From Metallyticus violacea (lineage: Eukaryota; Arthropoda; Insecta; Mantodea; Metallyticidae): a DNA stretch of 64,000 nt. The position numbers and the translations under genes were made by a program. Every line of letters starts with the position of its first letter. Within the stretch, counting starts at the first letter, position 1. Below the pieces are notes generated by a model. That model was not told the origin of the DNA, ran no database searches, and saw nothing but the letters and a program-made list of their open reading frames with translations. Positions 23,661-34,925 of the stretch are shown piece by piece. The stretch spans positions 3,792,501 to 3,856,500 of the forward strand of contig CM060833.1 of the NCBI GenBank assembly GCA_030762175.1, given 5' to 3'.

Positions 23661-25059
23661 TCGATCTCTTCTCTGCTACATTCATATTCAGGATACCAGC
23701 TAGCTGCTGTCAGACAACAGGTATATGTAAAAAAGCCTGACAGTAAGCAATATGTTGCCTGTACTCACCCTTCTACTACACTGTGTGCCCACTGAGTGAA
23801 ATGCCAAACATGACCACCTCTGATGTAAACTGACATGTGTTCAAATTATAAGTTGTAAAAGCAGGTTTTATGGTAGTGTAGGTTAAGACTAATTATTCTG
23901 GATATATTTCTCAAGTTGTTAATTACCATGTTGTATGACGTTTTGGTTAGAAAGTCTTTCAGAACCTGATCTCTCTAAGAATGGCTGTTTCCTGTAAAAT
24001 GCTTTTGCCAGGACTTTCTTTACCACATAGCTATTAAACATCTGTGAAATTATGTAGTTTTGTTGCCTTCGTTCTACAAAAACCATGCAGTCTATATTTT
24101 CCATGATAATTGCCTTGCATCTTGTCCACATCTTTCTATACTTGACAACAAACGAACACTGTCCTTTTGCTGTAGCATTGCTTACAATAGCCTTTGCTAC
24201 ACACATTGCTTACAATAGCCAACTAACATCTGCATGGCATGCTATATCAGTCCATCACCCTATGAATAAACATATCCATTGATTGTGCAGTATTCTTAAA
24301 GCACTGCTATTGTAAATAATTTCCATATGTCCCTCATATATTTGGTTACAGTCCTTGCAATTAATGTGATAAATTTTAGCTTTCTTGTAACTTGGCACCG
24401 GCCTGTATCTAAGACTGTTGGTGACTAATTGTTGTGGCTAGGGGTTGTAGCTGTTATTCTTAACATATTTTTAACAAGTGAGTGAACTGCAGACTGCTAT
24501 TATCAAATTGCTTCCCTGTCTACAACTTCTGTTTTCATTATTAATTCAATCTGAATGTTTAGATTTGCACATCACTTTTATCTATTGTGGGCTTATTTTA
24601 TCCAGTTTTAAAACATGAATTTTAAATGCATTATAACACATTATCAAGTTTTGATTGTATTTGTTTAGAGCTGACTATGCTACATTAATTCACAAGCTGA
24701 ATCATTCTGAAAAACTGATAGAAACAAATGTATATAAATTTAATATTTAAATTATAAATTTTAATATTGCGGAATAATGACTTTAGAAATACTATCTAAT
24801 GACTGAATAATAATGCATACAGGGTTTATATATATATACAAAGTATTTTCTCAAGAATAGGAAATTTAAAGTACATACATTGAAGGTTGTCAGTATTTTG
24901 TAGATAATATTTTTGTTATATCTGATACATAGGGTCAGAGCTATGGTACCTGATGTTTAGTTTAAAACATGTAAAAGTTCCTGAATTTAGTGTCCTTTTC
25001 AATTCCTCCAGTCCATATTAAACTTTTTGTATTATATCTGAGAAATACAGGCAGCAGTT

Positions 25060-25345
25060 TGCTTATTTACATAGCTGTGACATTGAATTTCCTAGGCAAA
25101 TCCTGGGTTCTTTCCCCTGAGTGTAGACAAGTATTGTCATGCAATAACAGAACTTTGCAAGTTGAAAATCCAGAGAGTTTCCATTTGAGTGAGGCTCTAA
25201 GTAGCATCAGGATCTCACGGCATCTTTCAGTATTTATTGTGGCAAGTAATGCACAGCAAAAGAAACCCCTGACAGTCTCAAAACACCATGACTGCAACCT
25301 GTGTTGCGCTGCAATATTAATTGTACACATTTTTACATCCTTCCA
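25060..25345 (-). pseudogene. Tc1/mariner transposase fragment
   Basis: The - frame contains REILMLLRASLKWK and VLLLHDNTCLHSGERTQDL, matching the LLHDNARPH region with the second catalytic Asp of mariner transposases. The final catalytic motif (PYSPDLAPSD) was not found downstream. Fragment only. The stretch 23670-25050 holds nothing recognised. Confidence 0.6.
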
Positions 25346-25799
25346 TGAACCATTGAAACATTTGAATGCTCATACACCCTTTTCTGTAAATAGAAGTTAA
25401 CTTACTATGGATATTTGCAATTGTTTAATAAAATATAATCCATAATCAGACATGCTTTGTAGAGGCAGCTCCATAATGCCTGATTAATTACTGCCAGAGT
25501 ATTGCATGCCATTAATATGACTGGTTTTAAAGTTGCCAACATTCTCTAGTGAAAATTTTTATTCATAAAACTTCATTTGTTTCTTTGTTTTCGTTTTACT
25601 GTGTGGATTCCTTCAAAGGTATAAACTTCATTTGTTTGTTTGTCAGAAAAAAAACAAAGTAACTTATTGGATGAACCTCATATTTTGTACATAAATTAAT
25701 ACTAATTTGGCATTACAGTACAAATATAAACAAATTTAGGTTAAATCAACATTGTAATATCATAAATTTATTGTAAATTACAAAATTAATTTTATAATG

Positions 25800-26340
25800 A
25801 TAGCATTAATTATTGCAAACAGAGCTTTCCCAAATGTTTCGTCCATGACTGCAGTGGACATCATCAGTGATGTGATCTATATAATCTTCTTGAAGACAAG
25901 ACAATGACTGACTTTTTGTTGGAAATTGTAGTGGTATATATAGTAGGGTTGCCTGTGGAACTGAGCACTGATTGGTTCATTTGGCTGAGGGGGCTGGATC
26001 CAAGCAACAGCTCCTGGGTGTTTCTAGCAAGATGTTGGTTATTGATTGGTTTGCGTAATTTTGTTATCTCGCTATTTTGTAAAGCTGGATACCAAGCTGA
26101 GTGCAGTTTCTGAGCTGCTTCTTTCCTGTTAAAATTCTTACTATGCTTGTAAATTTCAGTTGCCTTTCAATATATGCGAGGATGATAATGGGATGTTGCG
26201 CTAGTATGTCAGTATCTTGAAAACTGATTACATGTTGCCCATCAGCTAGACAGCTGATTCATCCATCTAATCTAGGCAGTAGTGTCTCTTATGTTCTGAT
26301 AGGCATGTGTTAATGCTGTGCTGTGTGGTGACAAATTTCC
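25800..26340 (-). pseudogene. Penelope-like element C-terminal fragment, second family
   Basis: The - strand reads EIYKHSKNFNRKEAAQKL then HSAWYPALQNS near 26170-26080, the conserved end of the GIY-YIG endonuclase region in one PLE branch, and then continues open to about 25870. A hammerhead core follows at 25834-25875. The sequence differs from the PLE remnants at 16.5 and 27-29 kb, so a second PLE lineage is present. Confidence 0.75.
25825..25875 (-). ncRNA. Hammerhead ribozyme core (PLE family 2)
   Basis: On the - strand: CTGATGA (complement of 25861-25867), one unpaired T, GTCCA...TGGAC as a perfect 5 bp stem II, then GAAAC (complement of 25836-25840). The following ACATTTG lacks the palindromic stem III seen in the other copies, so it may be inactive alone. 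Confidence 0.65.
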
Positions 26341-26382
26341 ATCCAGTCAGTCACTAGCTCATTTTCAAGAAGAATATCAAGC

Positions 26383-26432
26383 ACACCACTGATGATGTCC
26401 AGCACAGTCATGGATGAAATAATTTGGAAAGA
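26383..26432 (+). ncRNA. Hammerhead-like core, inverted partner
   Basis: CTGATGA at 26389-26395, then TGTCCAGCACAGTCATGGAT with a GTCCA/TGGAT stem II, then GAAAT. It is the same sequence as the core at 25834-25875 in opposite orientation, about 500 bp away, facing outward. Confidence 0.6.
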
Positions 26433-26565
26433 CAGGAGAAGAATCCCATTGGATTATGACATTATAGCCCAAAAGACTGTGTTTGCATAGTTGATGCCAG
26501 CTGTGAAAGCCTACATTCTACAATAGTATTAATGCTATTTTGATGTTTGGTTAACAGACAATTTG

Positions 26566-26864
26566 ATTTTTATTTATTTGTTTTATTTACGAACGTTCTT
26601 TAACATCTCATGTCATCAGCATCCCATTCAATTCAGGGTGTGAAAGAATGATAAATTTTGCTCAGAGGCCTCTTCTTTCAGGCTTGAGGTTATTTTTTTG
26701 CCGTAAATGTATGAGATGGGACCAATGGCTTTACTTCACTTCTGAAGGAAGCCATACTTGGGATTTCTAAGCCTGAAAAAATCCATCTATCCTGGCCAGG
26801 ATTGAACCTGCGATCTTGGGTTTAGGGGGCAAATATGGTTACCACTACACCACCAGACAACTTT
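26566..26864 (-). repeat. SINE A copy
   Basis: Complement runs from TGGTGTAGTGGTAACCATAT through CTCAAGCCTGAAAGAAGAGG to the tail. On the + strand it reads ATTTACGAACGTTCTTTAAC to TACCACTACACCACCAGACA. CAGACAATTTG (left) and CAGACAACTTTG (right) may be the target duplication. Confidence 0.9.
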
Positions 26865-27399
26865 GTAAAAAGGTTACTGTTCTTTTATACACATTTTATT
26901 ATTTTTATATTTTATTTCACAATACCAGTACAGTACTAAATAATTCTCCTCTGGCTTAGGGTATAGTCTCTTCCATCTTTACTCATTTACAGATCTTCCA
27001 AATTCATAGTATTTATTTCAATAGCACTTTTAATATTCTGTTTTGTAGTACTTGCTCACATATTTTAAGCATTTTCTTTGTTTTTAAGTCATTAATTCTT
27101 TTATCTTTATTTAATATTAATTCAGCACAACTTTTAGTTCTCAAATATCCTGTTTGTCTTATTAACTGTTCAACATTCATTGCCATAAGGAACTGTTTGA
27201 TATAATGTTATAGAACTATGTATTTTCTTTTGTGTACTTCAGGGTATTTCTAGGAGTATCAACAAATTTGCTTATAATAAAATCATTAAATATGTCGTCT
27301 ATATACCCTTAATGCTTCACTTGCTTTTTGAAGTATGGAATGGAACTGGTTTCAAAGACACATCATCTTCATCCTCAGCCAACATGATGACTTATTGGA

Positions 27400-27740
27400 G
27401 AATCCTTGGCTATGTAAGAGTGAGGCTCTGCTCTGGTGGCAATTTTATGAACTTGAAATTGATGTTCTCTTCTCCTGGAATGTTAAAGTTCATTAAGTGA
27501 TCTTTATGTTTATAAATATAAATTTTCTCCCATGTATCTAATTCTGTGGGCCCCTGTGCTCTTGAAGCAATTCTACCTCTTTTTGATGTCATGATTCTCA
27601 GTCCAGAAATGGTATACCACTGCCAACCTATCTAATTATTTGTAATTTAAATTCCTAAGATGTTTCTTCAAAGGTATTCCTATACTTCTCTTAGTTTTTC
27701 CAACATAAATCTTATTACATCCTGCACATTTGCTTATGTT
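27400..27740 (-). pseudogene. Penelope-like element GIY-YIG fragment (second copy)
   Basis: Reads CAGCNKIYVGKTKRSIG, the heart of the GIY-YIG motif, then PLKKHLRNLNYK, then LAVVYHFWTENHDIK, ELDTWEKIYIYKHKDHLMNF. Two stops interrupt it. It follows the larger PLE at 27780-29690 in the same orientation and is related to it but not identical. The stretch 26870-27400 holds nothing recognised. Confidence 0.8.
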
Positions 27741-27844
27741 GGTGGTGGTGGTTTTTGTTGTCATTATCCATGGTTAAGAAATTAAAAGTGACTTATCCTA
27801 AACTTAGGTATTCATTTTTTACACTAAACTCCACTTACTTAAAT

Positions 27845-27890
27845 AAAAGTAAGACGCGTTTCAGGAGAATCTCTCCCATCTTCAGTTGCT
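27845..27890 (-). ncRNA. Hammerhead ribozyme core at PLE 3' terminal repeat
   Basis: On the - strand: CTGAAGA (complement of 27879-27885), an unpaired T, GGGAGA/TCTCCT stem II with a GAT loop and one wobble, GAA, then A-C-G-C-G-T (self-complementary stem III), then C at the predicted cleavage site (GTC, complement of 27853). All invariant core positions are present; position 7 (A) is not constrained. The flanking CTTACTTTTATTTAAGTAAG belongs to the hairpin arm seen complete at 52.8 kb. Confidence 0.75.
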
Positions 27891-28416
27891 CAATGAACCG
27901 CCGTTACTCGAAATGATGGCTGGACAACCGAATGTTCCTGTGGTGGCCTCTGTTGGTTGAAGTAGGAAGTTGCTGAGTTCATCCATAGTAGGAAACTCGA
28001 AATTCATTAGGTTTTCTCTATTTTTTAATATGAAAATTTTTTTCCTCCAAGTGGATAACTCCAAAGGGTTGTGAAGATGTTTCAGCAGTTTAATTCCTGG
28101 TTTTATTTCATAGTTTTTTGTCCAAAAGTGAGCTGCTACTGCTGATTTATCCACCTGCTTAAACCGAATATTCCTAAAATGTTCTTTCCTCCAAATTTCC
28201 AAATTTCTCTCTGTTCACAATCTGCTCATTTTATTTCGTAAATTCCTGATTTCTGTTCTGTTGGTATGGAGTCTTTTACTGTGCAACCTAATACATTCTT
28301 GATGTTGTATCTGTTCTTGGGGGCTAACATTATCCCATGTTCTTTGAAAATTTTCTTGAACTCGTTGTGGTAAAGTACATGGTAGGTGAAACTTTTGAAT
28401 TTGTATTATCATTGAC

Positions 28417-28702
28417 TTTTTTTTTATTGATTTATTAATGGACGCTCTTTAACAGTTCAGGTCATCAGCATCCCATTCAACTCAGGACATGAAATAGCCG
28501 ACAAATTTTGCTCAGAGGCCTCTCTTTCAGGCTTGAGGTTCTTTTTTGTGCCGTAAATGTACGACACCCGTAAACCCATGGCTTTACTTCCCTTCCAAAA
28601 GAAAGCCATACTTAGGATTTTTACACCCCGAAAAAATCCATCAGTCCTGGCCGGGTTCAAACCCGCAATCTTGGGTTTAGGAGGCAAGTATGGTAACCAC
28701 TT
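28417..28702 (-). repeat. SINE A inserted in the PLE coding region
   Basis: On the + strand runs from TTGATTTATTAATGGACGCT to AGGAGGCAAGTATGGTAACC, missing the first ~20 bp of the head. It splits the PLE open frame between the reverse transcriptase and endonuclease parts. Confidence 0.92.
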
Positions 28703-29889
28703 GAAACCATTGATTATAGCTGTCTTTATTATTTGTTTATGTTCTATTTTGTACTCTGTTTCATCAATCTGTGTGCCAAACTGTGAAAAACTGCATATTT
28801 ATATGGAATGAGGTTATAACTCTCATTTTTTATGTAGTTTTCTGTGTGTGTTTCTTTTCTATAAATTCCAAAATTCAAACAATCTCCATTTCTTATAATT
28901 TTTATATCTATAAATGGTAGCCACCCATTTCTTTCTTCTACTATAGTAAATTGTATAGATTCATGTTGCAAATAATGAAGTTTCAGGGCATCTATCGAGT
29001 GTTTCTTCAGTATTATTGCAAAAATTTCATCCACATACCTATACCATGATTTGAAAATTAAAGGGACGGCTTTTGTGATGTGTATTTCAAATGAGCTCAT
29101 GAATAACTCTGCTAGAAAAGGTGACAAAGGGTTTCCCATAGTTAGGCCTGAAACTTGTTGGTAATATTTTTTGTTGAAAGTGAAGTAACTTTGTTTAATG
29201 CAAATATTAGTAAGTTTTAATAAGTCTTCTATTTCTTCTGTTTTTAAATGTATTGATGTTAACCATTTCTGTAGCACAAGCATAAGTTTCTCTATATGTA
29301 TGCTCGGGAATAAGGCTTTTACATCAAATGAAACCATTATATTTCCAGCTGTAATTATGCTATTTTCAAGTTTTTTGACTAGGTCAACTGAATTTTTAAT
29401 GCTCAAACTTTGGAATCTCTTAAAAGAGTTGAAGACTTTGAGCAACTTTTTTGCTACCTGGTATGTGGGTGAATTGATATTGTTTATTATTGGTCTCATG
29501 CTGTTATCATTTTTATGCATTTTAGGTAGTGGTGGATTACTCTGTGTGATATTCTGTTTTTCAGTAGTGGATAGTGTTTCGACTTCATTTAATGTTAAAC
29601 ATGTCTTACTTTTATGTAAGTAAGTGGAGTTTAGTGTAAAAAATGAATACCTAAGTTTAGGATATATTGTCAACAGCTTCATAAGTACAATATTTATAAA
29701 AGTAACTTGCTTACATTTTTCATCTTGTTTCCCTATAAGGGCCTATTATTTTGTAGCTTAACTGCTTTCTTCTGTGAATAAAGGAGGTAATCTTTGCGGA
29801 GTTTGACTATAATGGATTGGCTTTGAATCTTTGATAATTTATATCTTATGGAGATGTACTAGCAAGTAGTAAGTCCTGTAAAAAGGAAG

Positions 29890-30335
29890 AATTCAATGAC
29901 TGCTAATTTCAGAATATGTATTTAGAGTGTAATATTTGAATAGGTTTCTCCTTAAATTTTCTTGCATTTATGTGTTGTGTTTTTATTCTTGTTTCATTCT
30001 GTGTGTTCTGATATTGTTGACTTTTGTGGAGCATACTTAGTATTGCTGTTTCTTTTTCGGTGACATGCCAGTTTGTTTCCACCAATACCTGCATGAGCAG
30101 GAACAATATATTGAACTCATGGTTTAAGAAGTTTGGTTTGCAATGTATTCTGATGGTGTAATGGTATTTGAGTTGAAATAGCTTCTATTGCAGATATGCA
30201 GTCAGTTAGTATGACTGTCTGATATTTGGCCCATATAAAAATGTTTTTGAGAGTTGGATAATTATTTTTGGCCTATTTCTGCAACTGAATGCAGAACCAA
30301 GGTTGTGCCAGTCACAAGTTCCTCTTTAAAAGGGG
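29890..30335 (-). pseudogene. LINE RNase H domain fragment
   Basis: The - strand reads TVILTDCISAIEAISTQIPL (the acidic SD-type strand of RNase H) followed by VQYIVPAHAGIGGNKLACH, the PSHxGIxGNExAD motif. This matches the RNase H domain found C-terminal to the reverse transcriptase in I/Jockey-group LINEs. Opposite orientation to the LINE at 30.7 kb. The stretch 30340-30720 holds nothing recognised apart from a G11 run near 30588. Confidence 0.7.
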
Positions 30336-30719
30336 GTTATTCCGTAGTTATTTTTTCCTGTTGTAGTATAAACATTTTCAATACAATTAGAGATGGGTTT
30401 TTGATACCCTGTACATGAGCTAATTTTTTGATACTTTGTTAATACAACAGTTTTTAATGAATAATATCACAAGTAGCATGTTTTAAAGTGGTTACAAGAA
30501 ACACTCATCCACAAGCTTATAAATAGCAGGTAGTAGGTACCAAGAAATTGGGTATGCTTCTAAGCCCGCTGTTGATACCATAATAAAAGGGGGGGGGGGC
30601 TCTTATATTTCTGCAAATGGTCTGGCAGCAGCATGTTTGACTTTTCTTTAAAAAAAAACAACAACACACACACAAACACATGCTAGCACAATAAAATGTG
30701 TTGAATCAATTGAAATGTG

Positions 30720-32120
30720 TTCATGATGAAATGCAAAAAATTAGCAATAGCATGGAAACATAGGCATTCATCAACAAAATTGAAATAAACACTAAAAAGA
30801 CAGTTTTCGAGCTTTTCACTCCTCAACACACTACAGATGATTTGCAACTAAATGTCAATAATGAACTACAAGAGAAAGAACACACTAAATATCTTGGAAT
30901 AGCACTTGACAGAAAATTTTCCTTCTCTGAACAAATTAACAATTTAACTAAGAAAGTGAATAAGAACAACAGCACATTAAGAAGACTAGCAGGCATCAAA
31001 TGGAGAGGATCATAGGTCTCCGTAATGAGCTACATAAAGCCCAATTTGTTCTGTGGAAGGGAGATAATATCTACAATAAAAAACCAACATAAAACTAAAT
31101 TGGATACAATACAATCTAGGTAATTAAGAAAAATATCGGGAGCTGTAAAAACAACACCTATTGCTGCAATGCAGAGTGTAACTTTTTTTTTAGGGATGTT
31201 TAACGCCCATTTTTACTACTGAAGAACCATAGGCAATAGACACTGATGATATATGAGATAAAGTGATATATTGGGAAAGGACTTTCAAGGAAGGAAACAA
31301 TCCAGGTCTGAGTTTATGGTAGTTCCCCAGCATTTGCCATTTATGAGGACTGAGGAGAACCTGGAAAAAACCTCAGTCAGCTAGGACAGTCTTGGTGGGA
31401 TTTGAACCCCAGACCTCCCGCTCACGAGTCCGCACCTTAATGACCTCAGTCACCCATGAAGGTAGAGCATAACAAACAACCTGCCAAGTAAAAATGTTTG
31501 GACAGAAATTAAGAAGTAAATAATACAAGAATAAATGAAAATCATATTCCTAACAGCACACAACAATTAAAAACACAACAGACTTTCAAAAATGGTATAT
31601 AGAAAGAAGCTTTAGACAAAATTTTAAAAATAAACATTATAACCTGCCATTATACTAACTGACCATGTACAATATATAGACATCAGCATGAAACTAGATC
31701 TGGATACAATGATCTGTAAGAAGAGCGACCTCCCTGAGGTGTTAAGATTGATAGCACTTAGTACACTAAACAACTATTATCCAACTGATACATGGTATAG
31801 AGTGTATACAGATGGATCTCTGATGAAGAAACAGTCTTTGGAATATACTGTGAAAAATTCTCTCAAATACACCTTTGGTGGCAAAATAATAGCCATAGAA
31901 CAGCATTAAAAATTTACTATATAGACCTAATATAAATAAAAGAATTATTATCTTAAGTGATTCTAAAGCAGCACTACAAAGTATAATGAATTATAATTAT
32001 CCATCAAAGTACACTATAGATGAATAAGAAAACAATTGTATCATACAATCCAGATCAGAAATACAGATCTTGAGCCATGTTGGATTAGAGGGGATTGAGC
32101 AGTATATTTTAAGCTGTAGC
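30720..32120 (+). pseudogene. LINE with reverse transcriptase C-terminus and RNase H
   Basis: Frames give INTKKTVFELFTPQHTTDDL, HTKYLGIALDRKFSF, NNSTLRRLAGIKWRGS and KISGAVKTTPIAAMQSV. These are the connection region after the reverse transcriptase palm in I/Jockey-group LINEs. After the SINE B at 31183-31462 the RNase H follows: DTWYRVYTDGSLM near 31790-31830 and IIILSDSKAALQSIMNY near 31940-31995. Stops and frameshifts are numerous. Confidence 0.8.
31183..31462 (-). repeat. SINE B inserted in the LINE
   Basis: Complement gives GGTGACTGAGGTCATTAAGG, GGGGTTCAAATCCC and CCTCAGTCCTCATAAATGGC through the 3' end. AGAGTGTAAC on the left and AGAGCATAAC on the right resemble a 10 bp target duplication. 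Confidence 0.9.
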
Positions 32121-33094
32121 CATTTCATTTAATGGCATTTTAATGTATTTGTTTGATACATTAATAATTTGAAAATAATAAAATTGTAAATTTTTATTTT
32201 ATTTGATAAAATACGAAAGTATTCAGAAATTATAATATTGCCTCACCTCTAAGTACAATATGCTATAAAAAGTTTACTTTACTAAAACACTGTACCTAAA
32301 TAACACTGACATACCTATATGTTGTAATAACACAAAGACTTGGGTTCTACTGATCTCTTAGCCATAAACTGAGTTATAACAACACAAAGAAATAAGACTT
32401 TTCTTGTAATAGCAAACTGTGACTGGATTGACCTGGCCAAGGCATGCTCTGCATTCAGCTGCAGATACAGAATAATTATATCTTCACTACCACCTCACTT
32501 TATAGCTCCCAGATCAGGAATGTCATGCAGGTTTTTGATTTGAATGAAAGTTTAGACCTAAATAGTAGCTGTTGAATATTTGTATGTTTCTGTAATAGCT
32601 TAGAAAATGGCAGCTATGTATAGCCAGTGTTTGTGTGCTTACAAATTTTGTCCATAAATATTGAAGACTCTTTCAAGATATCCTGGTGTTAATATTAGAA
32701 GAATGGGCCCAATTTTCTTTTAACAATCTGTTAAATCTCCAAAGATATTATGGATATGCTTTTGTACCTTTGTTTTTTTTGATGAAATGATAGAGAGGAA
32801 ATGTACTTTTGCAATTTTTAGCAGGATTTTGCAACAGCTTAACTCTTTATTAATGAAATTCATATAGTGTATTGAGGATGAATTATCAGAAAGAGTGTGG
32901 AGGTCCACATCAATTTCCTGTCCTAACCCTTTATAACTTTTATCTCTGAGGTACATTAAAAAAATAAGTGTAAAAATATAGCCTGAAAGAACTGAAAGAT
33001 AATATCTCTTTCTCAAAGAGAACTGCAGTATGTTGTTTTATGTTATGAAATCTTGACAGAGAGATAGTGAATGCTGTTTATAAGGAACAGAAAA

Positions 33095-33262
33095 ATTTAT
33101 CCTTTTAGAATTTATTAAATATATTCACACTAACTCCTCTTACGGTGACAGTAGCTCCCATCATCAGCTTTCAACACAAACATGTTCTAATGTTGTATAA
33201 GTGGAGTCGTTTAATAAATTCTAATAGGATAAATTACCACTCTATTGTCTATAGCTTCCTAA
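33095..33262 (+). mobile_element. Solo PLE terminal-repeat hairpin with inverted hammerhead piece
   Basis: Arms AATTTATCCTTTTAGAATTT (33095) and the complement of AAATTCTAATAGGATAAATT (ending about 33235) form a long imperfect hairpin. In the loop the - strand reads CTGATGATGGGAGCTACTGT without a following GAAA. The + strand reads ACATGTTCTAATGTTGTATA, the downstream half of the same core. It ends with the shared PLE terminus TCTATAGCTTCCTAAGTACA. Similar AT-rich flanks at 33075 and 33265 may be a diverged target duplication. Confidence 0.65.
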
Positions 33263-33375
33263 GTACAGTTTAAATAATAGAAAAATTTTAAATATAAATT
33301 AGAAAGCTAAAAGTGAAACTATAATTGGGAAAGATAACGGAATTGTGAGGCTTACTTAAGCAAAGAAAACATATC

Positions 33376-33384
33376 ATAATAATA

Positions 33385-33438
<54 letters not shown>
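33376..33438. repeat. (TAA)n microsatellite
   Basis: About 19 TAA triplets with one interruption. The stretch 33440-34920 holds nothing else recognised. Confidence 0.95.
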
Positions 33439-34925
33439 CCATAAATGGTAGTAAAACAAGATTGATATGAGTGGGTAAATCAAAGGAATTAAAGGACTGC
33501 AAGTAATGCCAGGTACAAGATTACAATTAAGTCATATTAACAGATGCTCTCTACAAGTTGCTAACTTAATTTATTTATTTTTTTTATTTACATATTGTTG
33601 TTGACTTTTCAAATGCCCTCTCTTGTATAGTTAGAATATCTCAGTTCTAACATAAGTCTAATTTCAAAGGCACAACATCTTCCTCCATATCACAAGTATT
33701 TTATGTCTTTGTGAGGAACGTTGTTAATGTTTGGTCATGTCAATTGCACCCCAAGTTAGATATACTTGATATACTCATCTTTACTTGGTGTTTACAATAT
33801 AAAACCCAGTTTTTTTTATATAATATGTATGTGTGTATATATTTTTTTTAAACTTCCTTTAAGGGAAGATATAGTGAGTGTTGACATCATAGATGGAAAT
33901 TGATTGTTCACTAATGTATGTATTTGAGCACATTTATGTTAGATGATTTTGTTCACATTGTTACTTCACAAAGGAATGACCAGAAAGCTGCAGAAATATG
34001 TGACTTCCATGTATTATCTTCCATATGGTAGCTAACTTTTCTCTTTTCTGCATTGTCCTGATGTGTCATGATCTCATTTTGAAATTCTCACAATGTTGAA
34101 GTGAGGAAGGAAACTTTCCGTACTTATTGCCACCAGTCTGAGGAAAACTTTATTTTAAATTTAGGAGAGTGAATTTTAATATATTTTTTATTTATTTTAC
34201 AAAAAAAATTTCATTGCAATGTATAGCTAGATAGAGAGACAGAAGTTATTGATCTAATAGACTACCTTTAAGAGGATCTGGAGTTTTCGTCACTGTAACT
34301 CTCATTGCTACCCTTTTATCACCCAGTTTTTTGGTCACTATAACTTTGTCATTGGTGATTTTCTCAATTGTCACTAATGTTTTGGCATGCTGACAGAAAT
34401 AAAAAGGAATCACAGAATATACGACATATTCATTTACATAAGCAAATATTTATGGATATATTTTTGAGTTAATGTAAACCTTGTGTTCAAAAATATACCA
34501 TTACATTATGCCTAAAGTGATTGCACTTATTGTGATATAATGTTAGGCATAGTTCCTTATGAGTGAAACATCAAATGTTTGTACGGGTAACTGACAATGT
34601 TATTGTCAGTTGATGATGGCAGTTACATTTTGCATATTTATAATCTACACATCTACATCAGTTCACAAGAATGAAAGCTATTTTGCAATCATGATAGTGA
34701 CTTATGCTAACATTGGATGATATGAATGGATAGTTTCATAGCCAGGATTTCATGAGAGAAAACTTTTAAATTTCTCATATTTGAGAAGCTTTCTTATTTG
34801 GAGTTTTTCTAATTGATTTTTTGCAACCAAAACCAGTTCACACAAGAGTAGTCTCTTGGCTTCTAATTGCAGACTAATAGTATAGGCTGAAAATGTGAAA
34901 ATTTTAATAAAAATTATTAAATGTA

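Larger units (their letters stand above)
27780..29692 (-). pseudogene. Penelope-like element: reverse transcriptase and GIY-YIG, disrupted
   Basis: The 312-residue open frame at 28744-29682 carries the PLE reverse transcriptase landmarks in order: PKMHKNDNSMRPIINNIN, SPTYQVAKKLL, VSFDVKALFPSI, GLTMGNPLSPFLAELFMSSF and WYRYVDEIFAI. The catalytic box reads YVDE in place of the usual YVDD. After a SINE A insertion (28417-28702) the frame resumes with YHNEFKKIFKEHGIMLAPKN and KSGIYEIK, then HFRNIRFKQVDKSAVAAHFW and NRENLMNFEFPTMDEL, the endonuclease part. Terminal-repeat sequence lies at both ends: 29640-29692 and the hammerhead region at 27780-27900. The protein is not intact. Confidence 0.92.

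Noticed and set aside
23919..25400. Open frames of 95 and 136 residues as host exons
   Set aside because: The 136-residue frame lies antisense to a mariner remnant; the other shows no family resemblance or splice sites.
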